A stretch of DNA of 64,000 nucleotides from DASXHD01 sp038239005 (GTDB lineage Bacteria > Myxococcota_A > Polyangia > Polyangiales > Polyangiaceae): the NCBI GenBank assembly GCA_038239005.1, contig JBBSFE010000013.1, positions 1 through 64,000 on the forward strand, in the 5' to 3' direction. The stretch's first letter is position 1. The number at the start of each line of letters is the position of its first letter. A model generated the notes under the pieces. It did no database searches. It was not told the origin of the DNA and worked only from the letters and a program-made list of their open reading frames with translations. This document shows positions 1 through 8,339 of this stretch, piece by piece. Both the position numbers and the translations under genes were made by a program.

Positions 1-1105
1 AAACGGATTTCCCAACATCGACGGCTGGAAGGACACCGAGCTCGAAGAGCGACGGCGACAAGTAGATCTGTCCGTCAGTGATCGAAATGAGGTTGGTCGG
101 AATGTACGCGGAAATGTCTTCGGCTTCCGTTTCGATGACGGGAAGGGCGGTGAGCGAACCGCCGCCATGCTCTTTGCCGAGGTGCGTGGACCGTTCGAGC
201 AAACGCGAATGAATGTAGAAGATGTCGCCGGGGAAAGCTTCGCGACCCGGAGGCCTCCGTAGCAGAAGCGAGATCTCGCGATACGCGCGAGCGTGGTGGG
301 TCAGATCGTCATAGACGACCAGCACATCACGGCCGGCCTCCATGAAGTGCTCGGCGATGCTCGTCGCGGCGTACGGAGCGATGAACGCAAGGCCCGGCGG
401 GTCATTGCCCTCGGTGACGACGACCACGGTGTATTTCATGGCGTCCTTCTCGCGAAGGACCGCTATGGACTTTGCGACCGCGGCGGCGCGCTGCCCGATG
501 GCGCAATAGACGCAAACGATGTTCTCTTCCCGCTGGTTCAGGATGGTGTCGATGGCGATGGCGGTCTTGCCGGTCTGCCGGTCTCCGACGATCAGCTCGC
601 GCTGACCGCGACCGATCGGAATGAGCGCGTCGATGACCTTGATGCCGGTCTGCAGCGGCACGGTGACAGGCGCGCGATCCATGATGGCAGGCGCCGGGCG
701 TTCGATCGGCAAACGCCGACTCGTCGTGACCGGGCCACGGCGGTCGAGGGGCTGACCAAGCGGATCGATGACGCGTCCCAAAAGCTCGTCGCCCACGCCC
801 ACGTCCATGACGCGGCCCGTTCGTTCGACTTCATCGCCGGCATGCAGGTGCCAGTACTCCCCGAGGAGGACGACGCCGACTTCCTCTTCGTCCACGTTGA
901 ACGCGATGCCAAACACATTTCCCGGAAACTTGATGAGCTCTTCGAAGCCGACGCTCGGCAGGCCAGAGACCATGGCGATGCCGGTGGAAACATGCGTGAT
1001 GGTGCCCACCTCGCGGGGTCTCAGTTGTGGCGCAAAGTCGCCGCGCACTTGGCCTACGGCCGCGAAGGCACGGTCGAAGACGCTCTCTAGGCTCTCGGGT
1101 TCCAT
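1..1105 (-). CDS. atpA: N-type ATPase subunit alpha (partial, C-terminus beyond left edge)
   Basis: Non-catalytic nucleotide-binding subunit of the peripheral F1/N1 head. The reading frame stays open from an ATG at 1105 to the window edge, giving about 368 codons of a protein that is usually just over 500 residues. A perfect alpha-type P-loop, GDRQTGKTAI, lies near residue 170, preceded by IDALIPIGRGQRELIV. The last visible part (IPTNLISITDGQIYL) is also diagnostic of alpha/beta subunits. The start is 2 nt downstream of the atpF stop, so the two are coupled. The expected next gene, atpG, would lie beyond position 1. Confidence 0.96.
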   Translation of the reverse strand, partial: MEPESLESVFDRAFAAVGQVRGDFAPQLRPREVGTITHVSTGIAMVSGLPSVGFEELIKFPGNVFGIAFNVDEEEVGVVLLGEYWHLHAGDEVERTGRVMDVGVGDELLGRVIDPLGQPLDRRGPVTTSRRLPIERPAPAIMDRAPVTVPLQTGIKVIDALIPIGRGQRELIVGDRQTGKTAIAIDTILNQREENIVCVYCAIGQRAAAVAKSIAVLREKDAMKYTVVVVTEGNDPPGLAFIAPYAATSIAEHFMEAGRDVLVVYDDLTHHARAYREISLLLRRPPGREAFPGDIFYIHSRLLERSTHLGKEHGGGSLTALPVIETEAEDISAYIPTNLISITDGQIYLSPSLFELGVLPAVDVGKSV

Positions 1106-1107
1106 CG

Positions 1108-1917
1108 TCACCCGGCCTTCGCCAGCTCGGCCGGCGCTTCGGCTTTCGCATCGCGCTTGTCATTCGCTTTCAGAAGCTCGCCCACACCCTCCTCCAGCGA
1201 GGCGAGATAGTCGGCAATGCTCCAACCGACCTTCTGGCCATTCGCGGTGAGCTCGATGCCGCTGACCACGTTCGGCGTAGTCTCGAAGCGAACACGGACT
1301 TTGGCCGAGAATGTTTCGTCGAGCGCTTTCTCGATGGCCGCTCGTTGCTCGGCGGGCAGGTCAAACGCGCTGCGCACGACGGCGGGATCAGGTGCGGACT
1401 TGATGGCTTCGGCGAGTCGCTTCTTGTCCTCTCCATCCAGGGCTCGCAAACGGCGGTTGAACACCTCGCCCATGCGCTCTTCCAAACTCGCCGTCGCGAG
1501 GTCCGCGAGCGCCTTTCGGGCGATGGCAAAGACTTCCTGCTCGGCCCGGCGACGGATGGCGCCGTTCAGCTGACGCGCGTCGCTGATGAGTTTCTCGTGC
1601 CGCTTCGCGCTCGCGACGTCGGCGGCCTTGTGCGCTTCGTCGAGGAGTCGCTGACGCTCGGCCTTGGCCTCGTCCGTCGCCTTGCTCAAGAGCGCGGCGC
1701 GCTGTTGATCGAACTCCTCGTTCTTGCGGTGGAACTCATCCTGCTCCTTCTTGGCCTCGGCCTTCTTGGCGTCCGCGTCGGCGAGCTCTGCGGCGATGTG
1801 CTTCTCGCGCTCGTCGATGGCGTGCAGGATCGGCTTGTAGAGGAAGTGCTTCAGCAGCAAGACGAGGATGAGAAAGTTGAGCGCCTGCGCGCCGACGGTG
1901 AACCAATCGATGAGCAC
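1108..1917 (-). CDS. atpF: N-type ATPase subunit b (long form)
   Basis: Peripheral-stalk subunit linking the membrane sector to the alpha/beta head. It has one N-terminal membrane helix (about residues 4-26, NFLILVLLLKHFLYKPIL) followed by a long charged coiled coil (about 30-130) and a folded C-terminal part. At about 269 aa it is far longer than a canonical b subunit of about 160 aa. N-ATPase operons have no separate delta gene, so the C-terminal extension probably takes over delta-like contacts (inference). I chose the GTG at 1917 (VLIDWFTVGAQ), 2 nt after the atpE stop; any longer start would run into atpE. Confidence 0.93.
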   Translation of the reverse strand: MLIDWFTVGAQALNFLILVLLLKHFLYKPILHAIDEREKHIAAELADADAKKAEAKKEQDEFHRKNEEFDQQRAALLSKATDEAKAERQRLLDEAHKAADVASAKRHEKLISDARQLNGAIRRRAEQEVFAIARKALADLATASLEERMGEVFNRRLRALDGEDKKRLAEAIKSAPDPAVVRSAFDLPAEQRAAIEKALDETFSAKVRVRFETTPNVVSGIELTANGQKVGWSIADYLASLEEGVGELLKANDKRDAKAEAPAELAKAG

Positions 1918-1919
1918 GG

Positions 1920-2198
1920 CTACTTCCCGGCGGCCTGGATGAAGTGGTTCCAAAACGGATTGGCGAAGATGAGAATCATCGCGACCACGAAGCAGTAGAT
2001 GGCGCACGACTCGATCATCGCGAGGCCGACGAACAGCGTCCGCGTGATCGTGGAGGAGGCATCAGGCTGCTGCGCGAGCGAGCTCAATGCCGTCGCGACG
2101 GCTCTACCTTCTGCGAGCGCTGGACCCATCGTGCCAAACGCCGTGGTGACGCCTGCGCACACAATCGATGCCACCGCGACCGTCGTCATCGTATCCAT
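1920..2198 (-). CDS. atpE: N-type ATPase subunit c (rotor ring)
   Basis: 92-aa two-helix hairpin that forms the rotor ring. The ion site in helix 2 reads MIESCAIY (E63, S64, Y68), and helix 1 carries a second carboxylate in PALAEGRA (E30). A pair of carboxylates plus Ser and Tyr is the N-ATPase pattern and was first read as Na+-binding. The related Burkholderia pseudomallei N-ATPase ring was, however, reported as a proton-coupled c17 ring, so the ion cannot be settled from sequence. C65 replaces the Thr seen in classical Na+ c-subunits. A stop-to-start gap of 19 nt separates it from atpB. Confidence 0.96.
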   Translation of the reverse strand: MDTMTTVAVASIVCAGVTTAFGTMGPALAEGRAVATALSSLAQQPDASSTITRTLFVGLAMIESCAIYCFVVAMILIFANPFWNHFIQAAGK

Positions 2199-2217
2199 GG
2201 TTGTGTCCTTTGGTCGC

Positions 2218-2919
2218 TCATGTGCTGGGCGCTGGTTTCAGTTTGGGTTTGCGGGTCGGCGTCCGCACGGCGGCCGCGATGTAGACGGCAGCGAGGATGC
2301 TGAAGATGTACGCCTGCACCATGCCGGTCAGCAGACCGAGCGCCGTCATGACGATCGGAAAAAGGAACGGCGTGATGGTGAGAAGGATCGCGATGATCAT
2401 CGCGCCGCTCATCATGTTGCCGAAGAGACGCACCGCGAGCGCGAGCGTGCGCGAGACTTCACTGATGATGTTGAAGGGCAACATGATGACCGTCGGCTCG
2501 ACGTATGACTTGAGGTACCCGCCGACTCCGTGCTCCGCGATGCCGAAGACCGGCACGGCGACGAGGACCGAGAGCGCGAGAGCGGCCGTGGTCGAGAGCG
2601 AAGCGGTCGGTGGCGAGTAGCCCGGGAGGATGGTGCAGACGGCTGCCGTGGCGACGAACAGAAACAGCGTGCCCAAGAAGCCCAAATATTTCTCGGGATG
2701 CGGAAGCCCCACTTCTTCGATTTGCTTCACGATGCCGGTGACGACGATCTCGAGGAAGTTCTGCCAGCGGGCGCGTTTCAGATCCGTGGAAAGTTTTCGC
2801 GTGATCAGCGCGGAGCCAACGGTGAGAAGCAGCATCACGGCCCACGTGAAGACGATCGTGCCGTTGAGCTTGATGAACCCGTAGTGCCAGAAAATGATCT
2901 GGTCAGGAGTGAGCGGCAT
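2218..2919 (-). CDS. atpB: N-type ATPase subunit a
   Basis: Membrane stator that carries the ion half-channels next to the c-ring. It is about 233 aa with five or six hydrophobic segments. The essential Arg sits in LAVRLFGNMMSGAMI, the expected helix-4 position. The ATG at 2919 is set by an AGGAGGT Shine-Dalgarno a few bases upstream. A longer frame exists but its extra 24 residues are Arg-rich and lie within atpR. The start overlaps the 3' end of atpR by 17 nt, as usual for translationally coupled atp genes. Confidence 0.96.
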   Translation of the reverse strand: MPLTPDQIIFWHYGFIKLNGTIVFTWAVMLLLTVGSALITRKLSTDLKRARWQNFLEIVVTGIVKQIEEVGLPHPEKYLGFLGTLFLFVATAAVCTILPGYSPPTASLSTTAALALSVLVAVPVFGIAEHGVGGYLKSYVEPTVIMLPFNIISEVSRTLALAVRLFGNMMSGAMIIAILLTITPFLFPIVMTALGLLTGMVQAYIFSILAAVYIAAAVRTPTRKPKLKPAPST

Positions 2920-3208
2920 CGCTGACCTCCTGCGACGCGCGCCTTGGCCGGGTGAGCCACGTAATGGCGACGCGCGAGATCGCGAATCCAACGAGACACA
3001 CGAGCATGCGCTGCCAGCGACCTGCCGACACGAAGTAGAAACCCAAAAGCGTCAGGCCCATTCGGAGGAGCAGGCTGGAGACGAACCAAAGCGCAGGGTG
3101 CGGCGACGTCATCGCCTTGCGCAGCGTCCACCAAAGACCGCCGAAGAACATGCCACCAAGCAGGGCGCCTGCGATGCACGCGAAGATCAGCATCGCCGCT
3201 TCATTCAT
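2903..3208 (-). CDS. atpR: N-type ATPase accessory membrane protein AtpR
   Basis: 101-aa protein with three hydrophobic helices and a basic C-terminus. A small membrane protein between atpQ and atpB is specific to N-ATPase operons and is the best single marker of this family. A role in c-ring assembly has been suggested in the literature, but no biochemical role can be read here. The ATG at 3208 overlaps the atpQ stop by 8 nt. Several Arg residues lie at predicted membrane edges (for example near LLLRMGL and AISRVAI). Confidence 0.88.
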   Translation of the reverse strand: MNEAAMLIFACIAGALLGGMFFGGLWWTLRKAMTSPHPALWFVSSLLLRMGLTLLGFYFVSAGRWQRMLVCLVGFAISRVAITWLTRPRRASQEVSDAAHS

Positions 3209-3521
3209 GATCGTCCTCTTGGTCGCTGATCGCCTGGCTCTCTTTGGCGACCCAGTGCCACGCGTTGAGACACCCGAGCACGAGTCCGGCAACGAGGAGC
3301 GCCAAGGTCCAGGAGAAGCGTCCGGCGTGGCTTTTGTCCAACCAGATGCCAAGCGCTGCTCCGAGCAATGTCGGAACCACCACCGACCACCCGACGAGCC
3401 CCATCATGCCGAGGCCGAACCAAACGCCATGCGACGATTCACGTTGCGCCCGGAGCTTGCGCGTCGCCTGTGCAGCGACCGCGCCTTCCAACGATGACTT
3501 GGTCGTCGACGGATCAGTCAT
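3201..3521 (-). CDS. atpQ: N-type ATPase accessory membrane protein AtpQ (AtpI-like)
   Basis: 106-aa protein with a soluble, charged N-terminus and two membrane helices (about residues 33-60 and 68-90) separated by a short loop, IWLDKSHAGRFSW. This matches the AtpI/gene-1 family that accompanies F-type operons and is called AtpQ in N-ATPases. It overlaps atpC by 8 nt upstream and atpR by 8 nt downstream. An assembly or Mg2+-related role is proposed for AtpI relatives; nothing here decides it. Confidence 0.85.
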   Translation of the reverse strand: MTDPSTTKSSLEGAVAAQATRKLRAQRESSHGVWFGLGMMGLVGWSVVVPTLLGAALGIWLDKSHAGRFSWTLALLVAGLVLGCLNAWHWVAKESQAISDQEDDHE

Positions 3522-3912
3522 GCTGAAACCTCATGAAGCGCCGGAAGAACGTGGCCTCGAGCTTCGCCGTGACCGCGCGGACGCTTTGCTCCTGTTCGTC
3601 CAGCGTAAGAAACTCGTGCTCCACCGCGGCGCGCAGTTGGCGCAGTGGGTCTTTGCCGGTGCCGCCGATCGCTCTACGGACGGAGACGAGAACGTCTTGC
3701 CCCGTCTTGACCAACACGCCTTCGTCGACGGCGATGTAGACCTTGCCCTCCGCGTCGGTCTCGTACATCAGAATTCCAGCTGCGAGCGGCGCGACGCAAT
3801 CGAGTCGATGCGGCAGCAAGCCGAAAGCGCCAGCGCGCGTCTCGGCCACGATGCGCGAGACGCCCGTTTTGTCCGCGAAGATCCGAAAGGGGAGGAGCAC
3901 CTTGAGGTTCAT
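3514..3912 (-). CDS. atpC: N-type ATPase subunit epsilon
   Basis: Central-stalk subunit, 132 aa, with an N-terminal beta-sandwich (MNLKVLLPFRIF, then FGLLPHRLDCVAPLAAGIL) and a C-terminal helical tail (RQLRAAVEHEF to the end). Position immediately after the beta gene with a 4-nt overlap is typical of N-ATPase operons, where atpD-atpC come first. In canonical F-ATPase operons atpD-atpC come last. Confidence 0.92.
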   Translation of the reverse strand: MNLKVLLPFRIFADKTGVSRIVAETRAGAFGLLPHRLDCVAPLAAGILMYETDAEGKVYIAVDEGVLVKTGQDVLVSVRRAIGGTGKDPLRQLRAAVEHEFLTLDEQEQSVRAVTAKLEATFFRRFMRFQHD

Positions 3913-5309
3913 GGGTGTGCCACCGCGGGCTTCTTGGCCTCGCCGATCGCACCGATCATGTAGAGCGCGCTCTCGGGGTAGTCCTTGTACTCATCGCGGA
4001 GGATTCGCTCGCAACCATCGAGCGAGTCCTTCAGGCTGACGAGCTTGCCTTTGTGCCCTGTGAACTGCTCGGTCGTGAAGAAGGGCTGCGTGAGAAATCG
4101 TTCGAGGCGGCGAGCACGCGCGACGACCTTGTGGTCTTGTGGCGAGAGCTGCTCGAGGCCGAGCATGGCGATGATGTCTTTGAGGCCGGCGTACTTCGCG
4201 AGCGTCTGACGAATTTCCTGAGCCAACGCGTAGTGCCGCTCGCCCACGATGCCTGGCGTCGCCATCTTGGAGTTGGATTGCAGTGGATCGATGGCGGGGT
4301 AGAGGCCTTCGGCCGAACGCTTACGCGAGAGCACGATCGACGCGGAGAGATGCGAGAACGTGTGCACCGCAGCGGGATCGGTGAAGTCGTCCGCCGGGAC
4401 GTACACGGCTTGGATCGACGTGATGGCGCCTGCATCGGTGTTGGCGATGCGCTCCTCCAAGCCGGCGAGCTCCGTGCCCATCGTCGGCTGGTAGCCCAAT
4501 CGCGAAGGCATCTGTCCCAAGAGCCCCGACACCTCCATGCCCGCCTGGATGAAACGGAAGATGTTGTCGATGAGGAGCAGTACGTCGCGGTGCTCGTCAT
4601 CGCGAAAGTACTCGGCCATCGTCAGCGCTGCATACCCAACGCGGAAGCGCGCTCCGGGCGGCTCGTTCATCTGACCGAAGACCATCACCATCTTCGGGAG
4701 CACGCCGGCCTTCTCCATCTCGTGGTAAAGCTCCTCGCCTTCGCGGCAACGTTCACCGATGCCGCAGAAGATGCTCACGCCTTCTTGATGCCCAACCATG
4801 TTGTGGATCATCTCGGTGAGAAGCACGGTCTTGCCGACACCCGCGCCGCCGAAGAGCCCCGCTTTTCCGCCGCGCTCGAGCGGGACCAAGACGTCGATGA
4901 CTTTGATCCCGGTCTCGAAGACTTCGGATTTGGTCGAACGTCCTGCAAGAGGCGGAGGCGCGCGATGCACGGAACGCCACTCGACGCCTTCGAGCGCTGG
5001 TTGGCGGTCGATGACCTTGCCGAACACGTCGAACATCCGCGAGAGAATCGCTTTGCCCACGGGAGCTTCGAGTCCGCCGCCTGTGTCCACCACGGTCATT
5101 CCGCGCGCGAGACCTTGCGTCGGCGTCAATGCGATTCCTCGCACGTGGAACGCGTCTCGCTGCGCCAATACTTCGATGACGATTTTGCCGTCGTCGCCCG
5201 CGTGAAGTAGCGAGTAGATGGGCGGCAGGTGTGCGTCGAACCGAACATCGACGACGCTGCCGCGCACCGCGGCGACCACACCGCGATTCGATGGGGTGTC
5301 TTGGTTCAT
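3909..5309 (-). CDS. atpD: N-type ATPase catalytic subunit beta
   Basis: Catalytic subunit of the head, about 466 aa. The P-loop GGAGVGKT follows VPLERGGKAGLF, and the conserved GERCREGEELYHEME, LLLIDNIFRFIQAG and PSRLGYQPTMGTEL segments are all present. The ATG at 5309 gives MNQDTPSNRGVV. An upstream ATG in the same frame (5345) would add 12 residues overlapping the preceding small ORF and has no family support. The first structural gene being atpD fixes the operon as N-type. The small ORF ending 8 nt upstream suggests the true transcript begins there. Confidence 0.95.
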   Translation of the reverse strand: MNQDTPSNRGVVAAVRGSVVDVRFDAHLPPIYSLLHAGDDGKIVIEVLAQRDAFHVRGIALTPTQGLARGMTVVDTGGGLEAPVGKAILSRMFDVFGKVIDRQPALEGVEWRSVHRAPPPLAGRSTKSEVFETGIKVIDVLVPLERGGKAGLFGGAGVGKTVLLTEMIHNMVGHQEGVSIFCGIGERCREGEELYHEMEKAGVLPKMVMVFGQMNEPPGARFRVGYAALTMAEYFRDDEHRDVLLLIDNIFRFIQAGMEVSGLLGQMPSRLGYQPTMGTELAGLEERIANTDAGAITSIQAVYVPADDFTDPAAVHTFSHLSASIVLSRKRSAEGLYPAIDPLQSNSKMATPGIVGERHYALAQEIRQTLAKYAGLKDIIAMLGLEQLSPQDHKVVARARRLERFLTQPFFTTEQFTGHKGKLVSLKDSLDGCERILRDEYKDYPESALYMIGAIGEAKKPAVAHP

Positions 5310-5317
5310 ATATTCAC

Positions 5318-5437
5318 TCAGGCATCCACCGATCCACGTGCCCATGCGATGGCGCTCTCGAGCGCCTCGTAGGCGAAGGTCTTCACCTCGGCTTTTGACG
5401 CAGCTCCGCGTGGATGATCTTTGAGTCGCTCGACCAT
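5318..5437 (-). CDS. 39-codon leader ORF ahead of the N-ATPase operon
   Basis: Short open frame whose ATG at 5437 has a strong AAGGAGA Shine-Dalgarno about 7 nt upstream, better than the site in front of atpD. It encodes a soluble, moderately basic peptide starting MVERLKDHPRGAAS and ending AWARGSVDA, and its stop is 8 nt before the atpD ATG. I do not recognise the peptide. It could be a small structural or assembly factor, or a leader whose translation couples to atpD. Coding is supported mainly by the ribosome-binding site and the spacing. Confidence 0.55.
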   Translation of the reverse strand: MVERLKDHPRGAASKAEVKTFAYEALESAIAWARGSVDA

Positions 5438-5701
5438 CGCGGTTCTCCTTGACATCAGAACGTGCGCACCGCAGTCAGAGCGCATGCATGGGTATGCCCA
5501 GGCATCATGCGTTCGCCAGCAAGCACCATGCCCGGCGGGCGATCGGCGCTTGCGAGCCATTCTCGCTGGGTCTGCAATCACGCTTTCGCAACGCGCGAAC
5601 GTCTTTGCAAAGCGCACGCGCGTGCTCCCGGAAAAGACATCACGTTGCATTGGTCTCCGACAGGAAAGCGACAAACCCGATGACCCGGTGGATGTGATCT
5701 C
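5438..5701. other. Non-coding stretch upstream of the N-ATPase operon
   Basis: About 260 bases between the leader ORF and the isomerase remnant. Open frames here (for example a plus-strand frame reaching 5705) encode low-complexity Arg/Cys-rich text with no recognisable domain. The N-ATPase promoter should lie here, on the minus strand near 5450-5500, but I see no confident -35/-10 or -24/-12 pair. Confidence 0.4.
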
Positions 5702-6040
5702 ATGAGCACGCCGGCACGCTCCGATGCGCTCGTTATCTTCGGAGCGACCGGCGGCCGAGACTCCGGAGGCGAAGATCGGAGCGCCTCGGACACATACCCA
5801 GAGCTTCTGCCACCCAACGAAAGCGGAAAGACCGAAGCGTGGGTCGTTGTGCGAGCCGGCCGGCGGAGTCGCATCTACGCCGGACTCAAAAGCGGCACGA
5901 CCGCGACTGTGCTCCAACACGCGATCCGTGACCCAACTGACCTTCTCGCCGGCTTCAAACCCGCGGCTGGCGATACGGCCCTCGCACGAGCAGGGACAGT
6001 GCACTCGCTCGGCAACGACGTCGTGCTCTTCGAGCCGTGA
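5702..6040 (+). pseudogene. Remnant of a class I mannose-6-phosphate isomerase (ManA-like)
   Basis: From about 5819 the frame reads GKTEAWVVV, RIYAGLKSG, DLLAGFKPAAGD and RAGTVHSLGNDVVLFEP. This is the central cupin part of class I mannose-6-phosphate isomerases, including the metal-ligand His of the GTVHxLG motif. A full enzyme has roughly 300-400 residues. Here only about 70 are recognisable, the N-terminal 39 residues look unrelated, and a stop follows directly after VVLFEP where the family continues into its C-terminal cupin. I read it as a decayed fragment, not an intact short cupin. Confidence 0.55.
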
Positions 6041-6076
6041 TCGGCGTCCACGAAAATTGCGGCGTCGTCCTGGAGA

Positions 6077-6529
6077 TCACGACGTGTGCGGCGCGCGGTG
6101 AATGGTGAGGATGGGACGCGTCGCCGTGCGGACGATTTTTTCGGCGACGCTGCCGAGGAGCGCGTGCGCAATGCCTTTGCGTCCGTGCGTGCCGATGACG
6201 ACCAGATCGGCGTCGACCTCGTCGGCGATTTTGTGGACCTCTTCCCACGCGAGCCCTTCACGCACGATCGGCTTGATGTCGACGCCCGAGCTCGCGACCC
6301 GAGCGCAGGCCGCCGTCGCGCCCTCTTGTGCGCCGGCCATGAGGCGCGTCGCCATTTCCGGCGTCGTGATGAGAGCGCCACTCGGAAAGCCATAGACGGG
6401 AAGCGCGTAGACGTGCACGAGCGTGACCGTCGCGCCGTAGGTCTTTGCGAGCTCGACGGCGTAATCGACCGCGGCGTCGGAGACTTCGCTGAAGTCGGTG
6501 GCGACGACGATTCGGTTGAACAGGTTCAT
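6077..6529 (-). CDS. Universal stress protein (UspA family)
   Basis: 150-aa cytoplasmic single-domain Usp. It opens MNLFNRIVVATDFSEVSDAA and ends with the ATP-binding signature GTHGRKGIAHALLGSVAEKI (G-x2-G-x9-G-S), so it belongs to the nucleotide-binding subgroup. The ATG at 6529 matches the usual start of the family; an in-frame GTG at 6538 would add three residues. It stands alone between two decayed genes and reads toward the N-ATPase operon, so its link to that operon is positional only. Confidence 0.93.
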   Translation of the reverse strand: MNLFNRIVVATDFSEVSDAAVDYAVELAKTYGATVTLVHVYALPVYGFPSGALITTPEMATRLMAGAQEGATAACARVASSGVDIKPIVREGLAWEEVHKIADEVDADLVVIGTHGRKGIAHALLGSVAEKIVRTATRPILTIHRAPHTS

Positions 6530-6580
6530 GGATGTCACCCGAGGCTACATTCGAAGAGTGAAGTCAGCGAGGAGATCCAC

Positions 6581-6818
6581 GTGCCGAAGAAGAAGCGCCG
6601 CAAAAAAACGAACACCAATCGCGATGTGTGGCGCACGCGAGCGCGGAGGGCAGCGTCGTCGGAGCCGTCGTGGGCGCCACGATTGGAGCGGTCCGCAGGC
6701 CCGGCCGGCGTCGCGGTCGGCGCTTCGATCGGGTCCGTCGTTGGCACGGTGGGGCGGAGCGCTCGCCGGGCCGCGTGAGAAGGAGGCGAAGCGGACGAAA
6801 GTCGTCACCGTGAAGTGA
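6581..6818 (+). pseudogene. Frameshifted glycine-zipper protein gene
   Basis: Three reading frames must be joined to recover one product. From a GTG at 6581 with GAGGAG upstream: a Lys/Arg-rich start (VPKKKRRKKTNTNRDV). Then, in another frame from about 6630, EGSVVGAVVGATIGAV. Then from about 6695 AGPAGVAVGASIGSVVGTVG, and in the third frame a basic tail ending TKVVTVK and a stop at 6818. The repeated G-x3-G spacing is a glycine zipper, usually a membrane-associated hairpin. Three frame changes in 240 bases point to a dead gene, unless the assembly has indels here. Confidence 0.5.
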
Positions 6819-6947
6819 AAGAGATCGTGATGGTCGTTCCCTCGTCGACCACGCCCCTCCACGAGCCCGAACCGAGTCGGTCGAGTCTCTCGTCGGTATC
6901 GCCGAGCTGACGCATGATCGGTGATTTCTAGTGCTAGCGTTCCAGCC

Positions 6948-8303
6948 ATGAGCGCTGCGACGAGTCGTGCATTCACCGGGCCGTCCGGGACCTTTGGCGC
7001 GCGCAATCTCGTACGGTTCGTGCGGGGGCAACTTCCCTGGCTTCAAGGGCTCGCTGCCCAGCACGGCGACATCGTGCAGATGAAGATGCTCGGCGTTTGG
7101 TGGTTCATCATCAGCCATCCCGATGACATCGAGCGAGTGCTCGTGAAGGACGCACGCGTCATGCAGCGCGATGCCGGCATCGAGATCGTGCGGCGCGTCT
7201 TGGGGCGCGGGCTCCTCACGAGCGAAGGCGATTTGTGGAAGCGACAGCGGAAGCTCATGTCGCAGGCGTTCGCGCCCAAACGAATCGCCGACTACGCGAC
7301 GGCCATGGTTCGCGTCGGCGACGTGGCGCTCGGGCGCTGGCGTGACGGCGCCACGACGAATCTCCACAAGGAGATGTCGCGGCTCACGATGGAGGTCGTC
7401 GCCGACGTGCTCTTCGGCGCGAGCATGGACGCGGTCGACGTCGCTGACGTTGGCGGCGCAATGGAAGTGGCGAACGAATTTTTCTCCGGCAGCCCCGAGG
7501 CGATGCTGAGAGTTCCGAAATGGGTGCCGTCACCGCGCAACGTGCGGATGAACCGCGCGGTCGCCACGCTCGATCGCGTCGTCTACGACATCATCGCGCG
7601 GCGTCGCGACGGCCAACCGCGCAGCGACTTGCTCGGGACGCTCCTCGCAGCGCGCGATGACGATGGTGTCGGCATGAGCGACGTTCAGATGCGCGACGAA
7701 GTCATGACGCTCTTTCTCGCAGGCCACGAGACGACATCACTCGCGCTCGCACACGCGCTCTACCTTCTCAGCTCGAGCCCCGACATCGAACGACGTCTCC
7801 ACGATGAGATCCACGCGGTGCTCGGCCAGAGACTGCCGACGGCCGACGACGCACGCTCGCTTCCTTTCACCGAGCAGGTGCTCAAGGAAACGATGCGGCT
7901 CTACCCGCCCGCGTGGGCGACAGGCCGCGAGACCACCGAGCCCTACGAGATTCGAGGCCACTCGATTCCCGTCGGCTCGCAGATCATGGCAAGCCAGTGG
8001 ATCGTGCACCGCGACGCGCGGTGGTATCCCGATCCGGAACGCTTCGATCCCGATCGGTGGTCACCCGCGCGCGCGAAGGAGATCCCGCGCTACGCATACT
8101 TCCCGTTTGGTGGAGGGCCGCGCGTGTGCATCGGCAACCACTTCGCGATGATGGAGGCGACGCTCCTGCTCGCCATGATCGTTCAGCGTTTTCACATCGA
8201 GCTTTTGCCGAACCAAAAACTCGAGCTCGCGCCTGCCGTGACCTTGCGGCAAAAGGGCGAAGGGCTTCTCGTTCGAACAGTCGCTCGCGTCACGGCTTCG
8301 TGA
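6948..8303 (+). CDS. Cytochrome P450
   Basis: Heme-thiolate monooxygenase, about 451 aa, soluble (no N-terminal anchor). All P450 landmarks are present: I-helix oxygen-activation motif AGHETTS (residues 258-264), K-helix ETMR (E314, R317), PERF region (YPDPERFDPDRW) and heme loop FPFGGGPRVCIGNHFA with the axial Cys at residue 394. The overall look resembles fatty-acid or steroid hydroxylating bacterial P450s of the CYP102/4-like clan, but substrate cannot be inferred. No ferredoxin or reductase gene is adjacent. The start ATG at 6948 is preferred over a GTG at 6921. Confidence 0.96.
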   Translation: MSAATSRAFTGPSGTFGARNLVRFVRGQLPWLQGLAAQHGDIVQMKMLGVWWFIISHPDDIERVLVKDARVMQRDAGIEIVRRVLGRGLLTSEGDLWKRQRKLMSQAFAPKRIADYATAMVRVGDVALGRWRDGATTNLHKEMSRLTMEVVADVLFGASMDAVDVADVGGAMEVANEFFSGSPEAMLRVPKWVPSPRNVRMNRAVATLDRVVYDIIARRRDGQPRSDLLGTLLAARDDDGVGMSDVQMRDEVMTLFLAGHETTSLALAHALYLLSSSPDIERRLHDEIHAVLGQRLPTADDARSLPFTEQVLKETMRLYPPAWATGRETTEPYEIRGHSIPVGSQIMASQWIVHRDARWYPDPERFDPDRWSPARAKEIPRYAYFPFGGGPRVCIGNHFAMMEATLLLAMIVQRFHIELLPNQKLELAPAVTLRQKGEGLLVRTVARVTAS

Positions 8304-8339
8304 ACCATCACGTCGGGCGCGCGGCAAAGCTATGCGTCC

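Noticed and set aside
5421..5705. Plus-strand 94-aa frame opposite the N-ATPase leader
   Set aside because: Encodes Arg/Cys-rich text without domains, overlaps the well-supported leader ORF on the other strand and has no Shine-Dalgarno.
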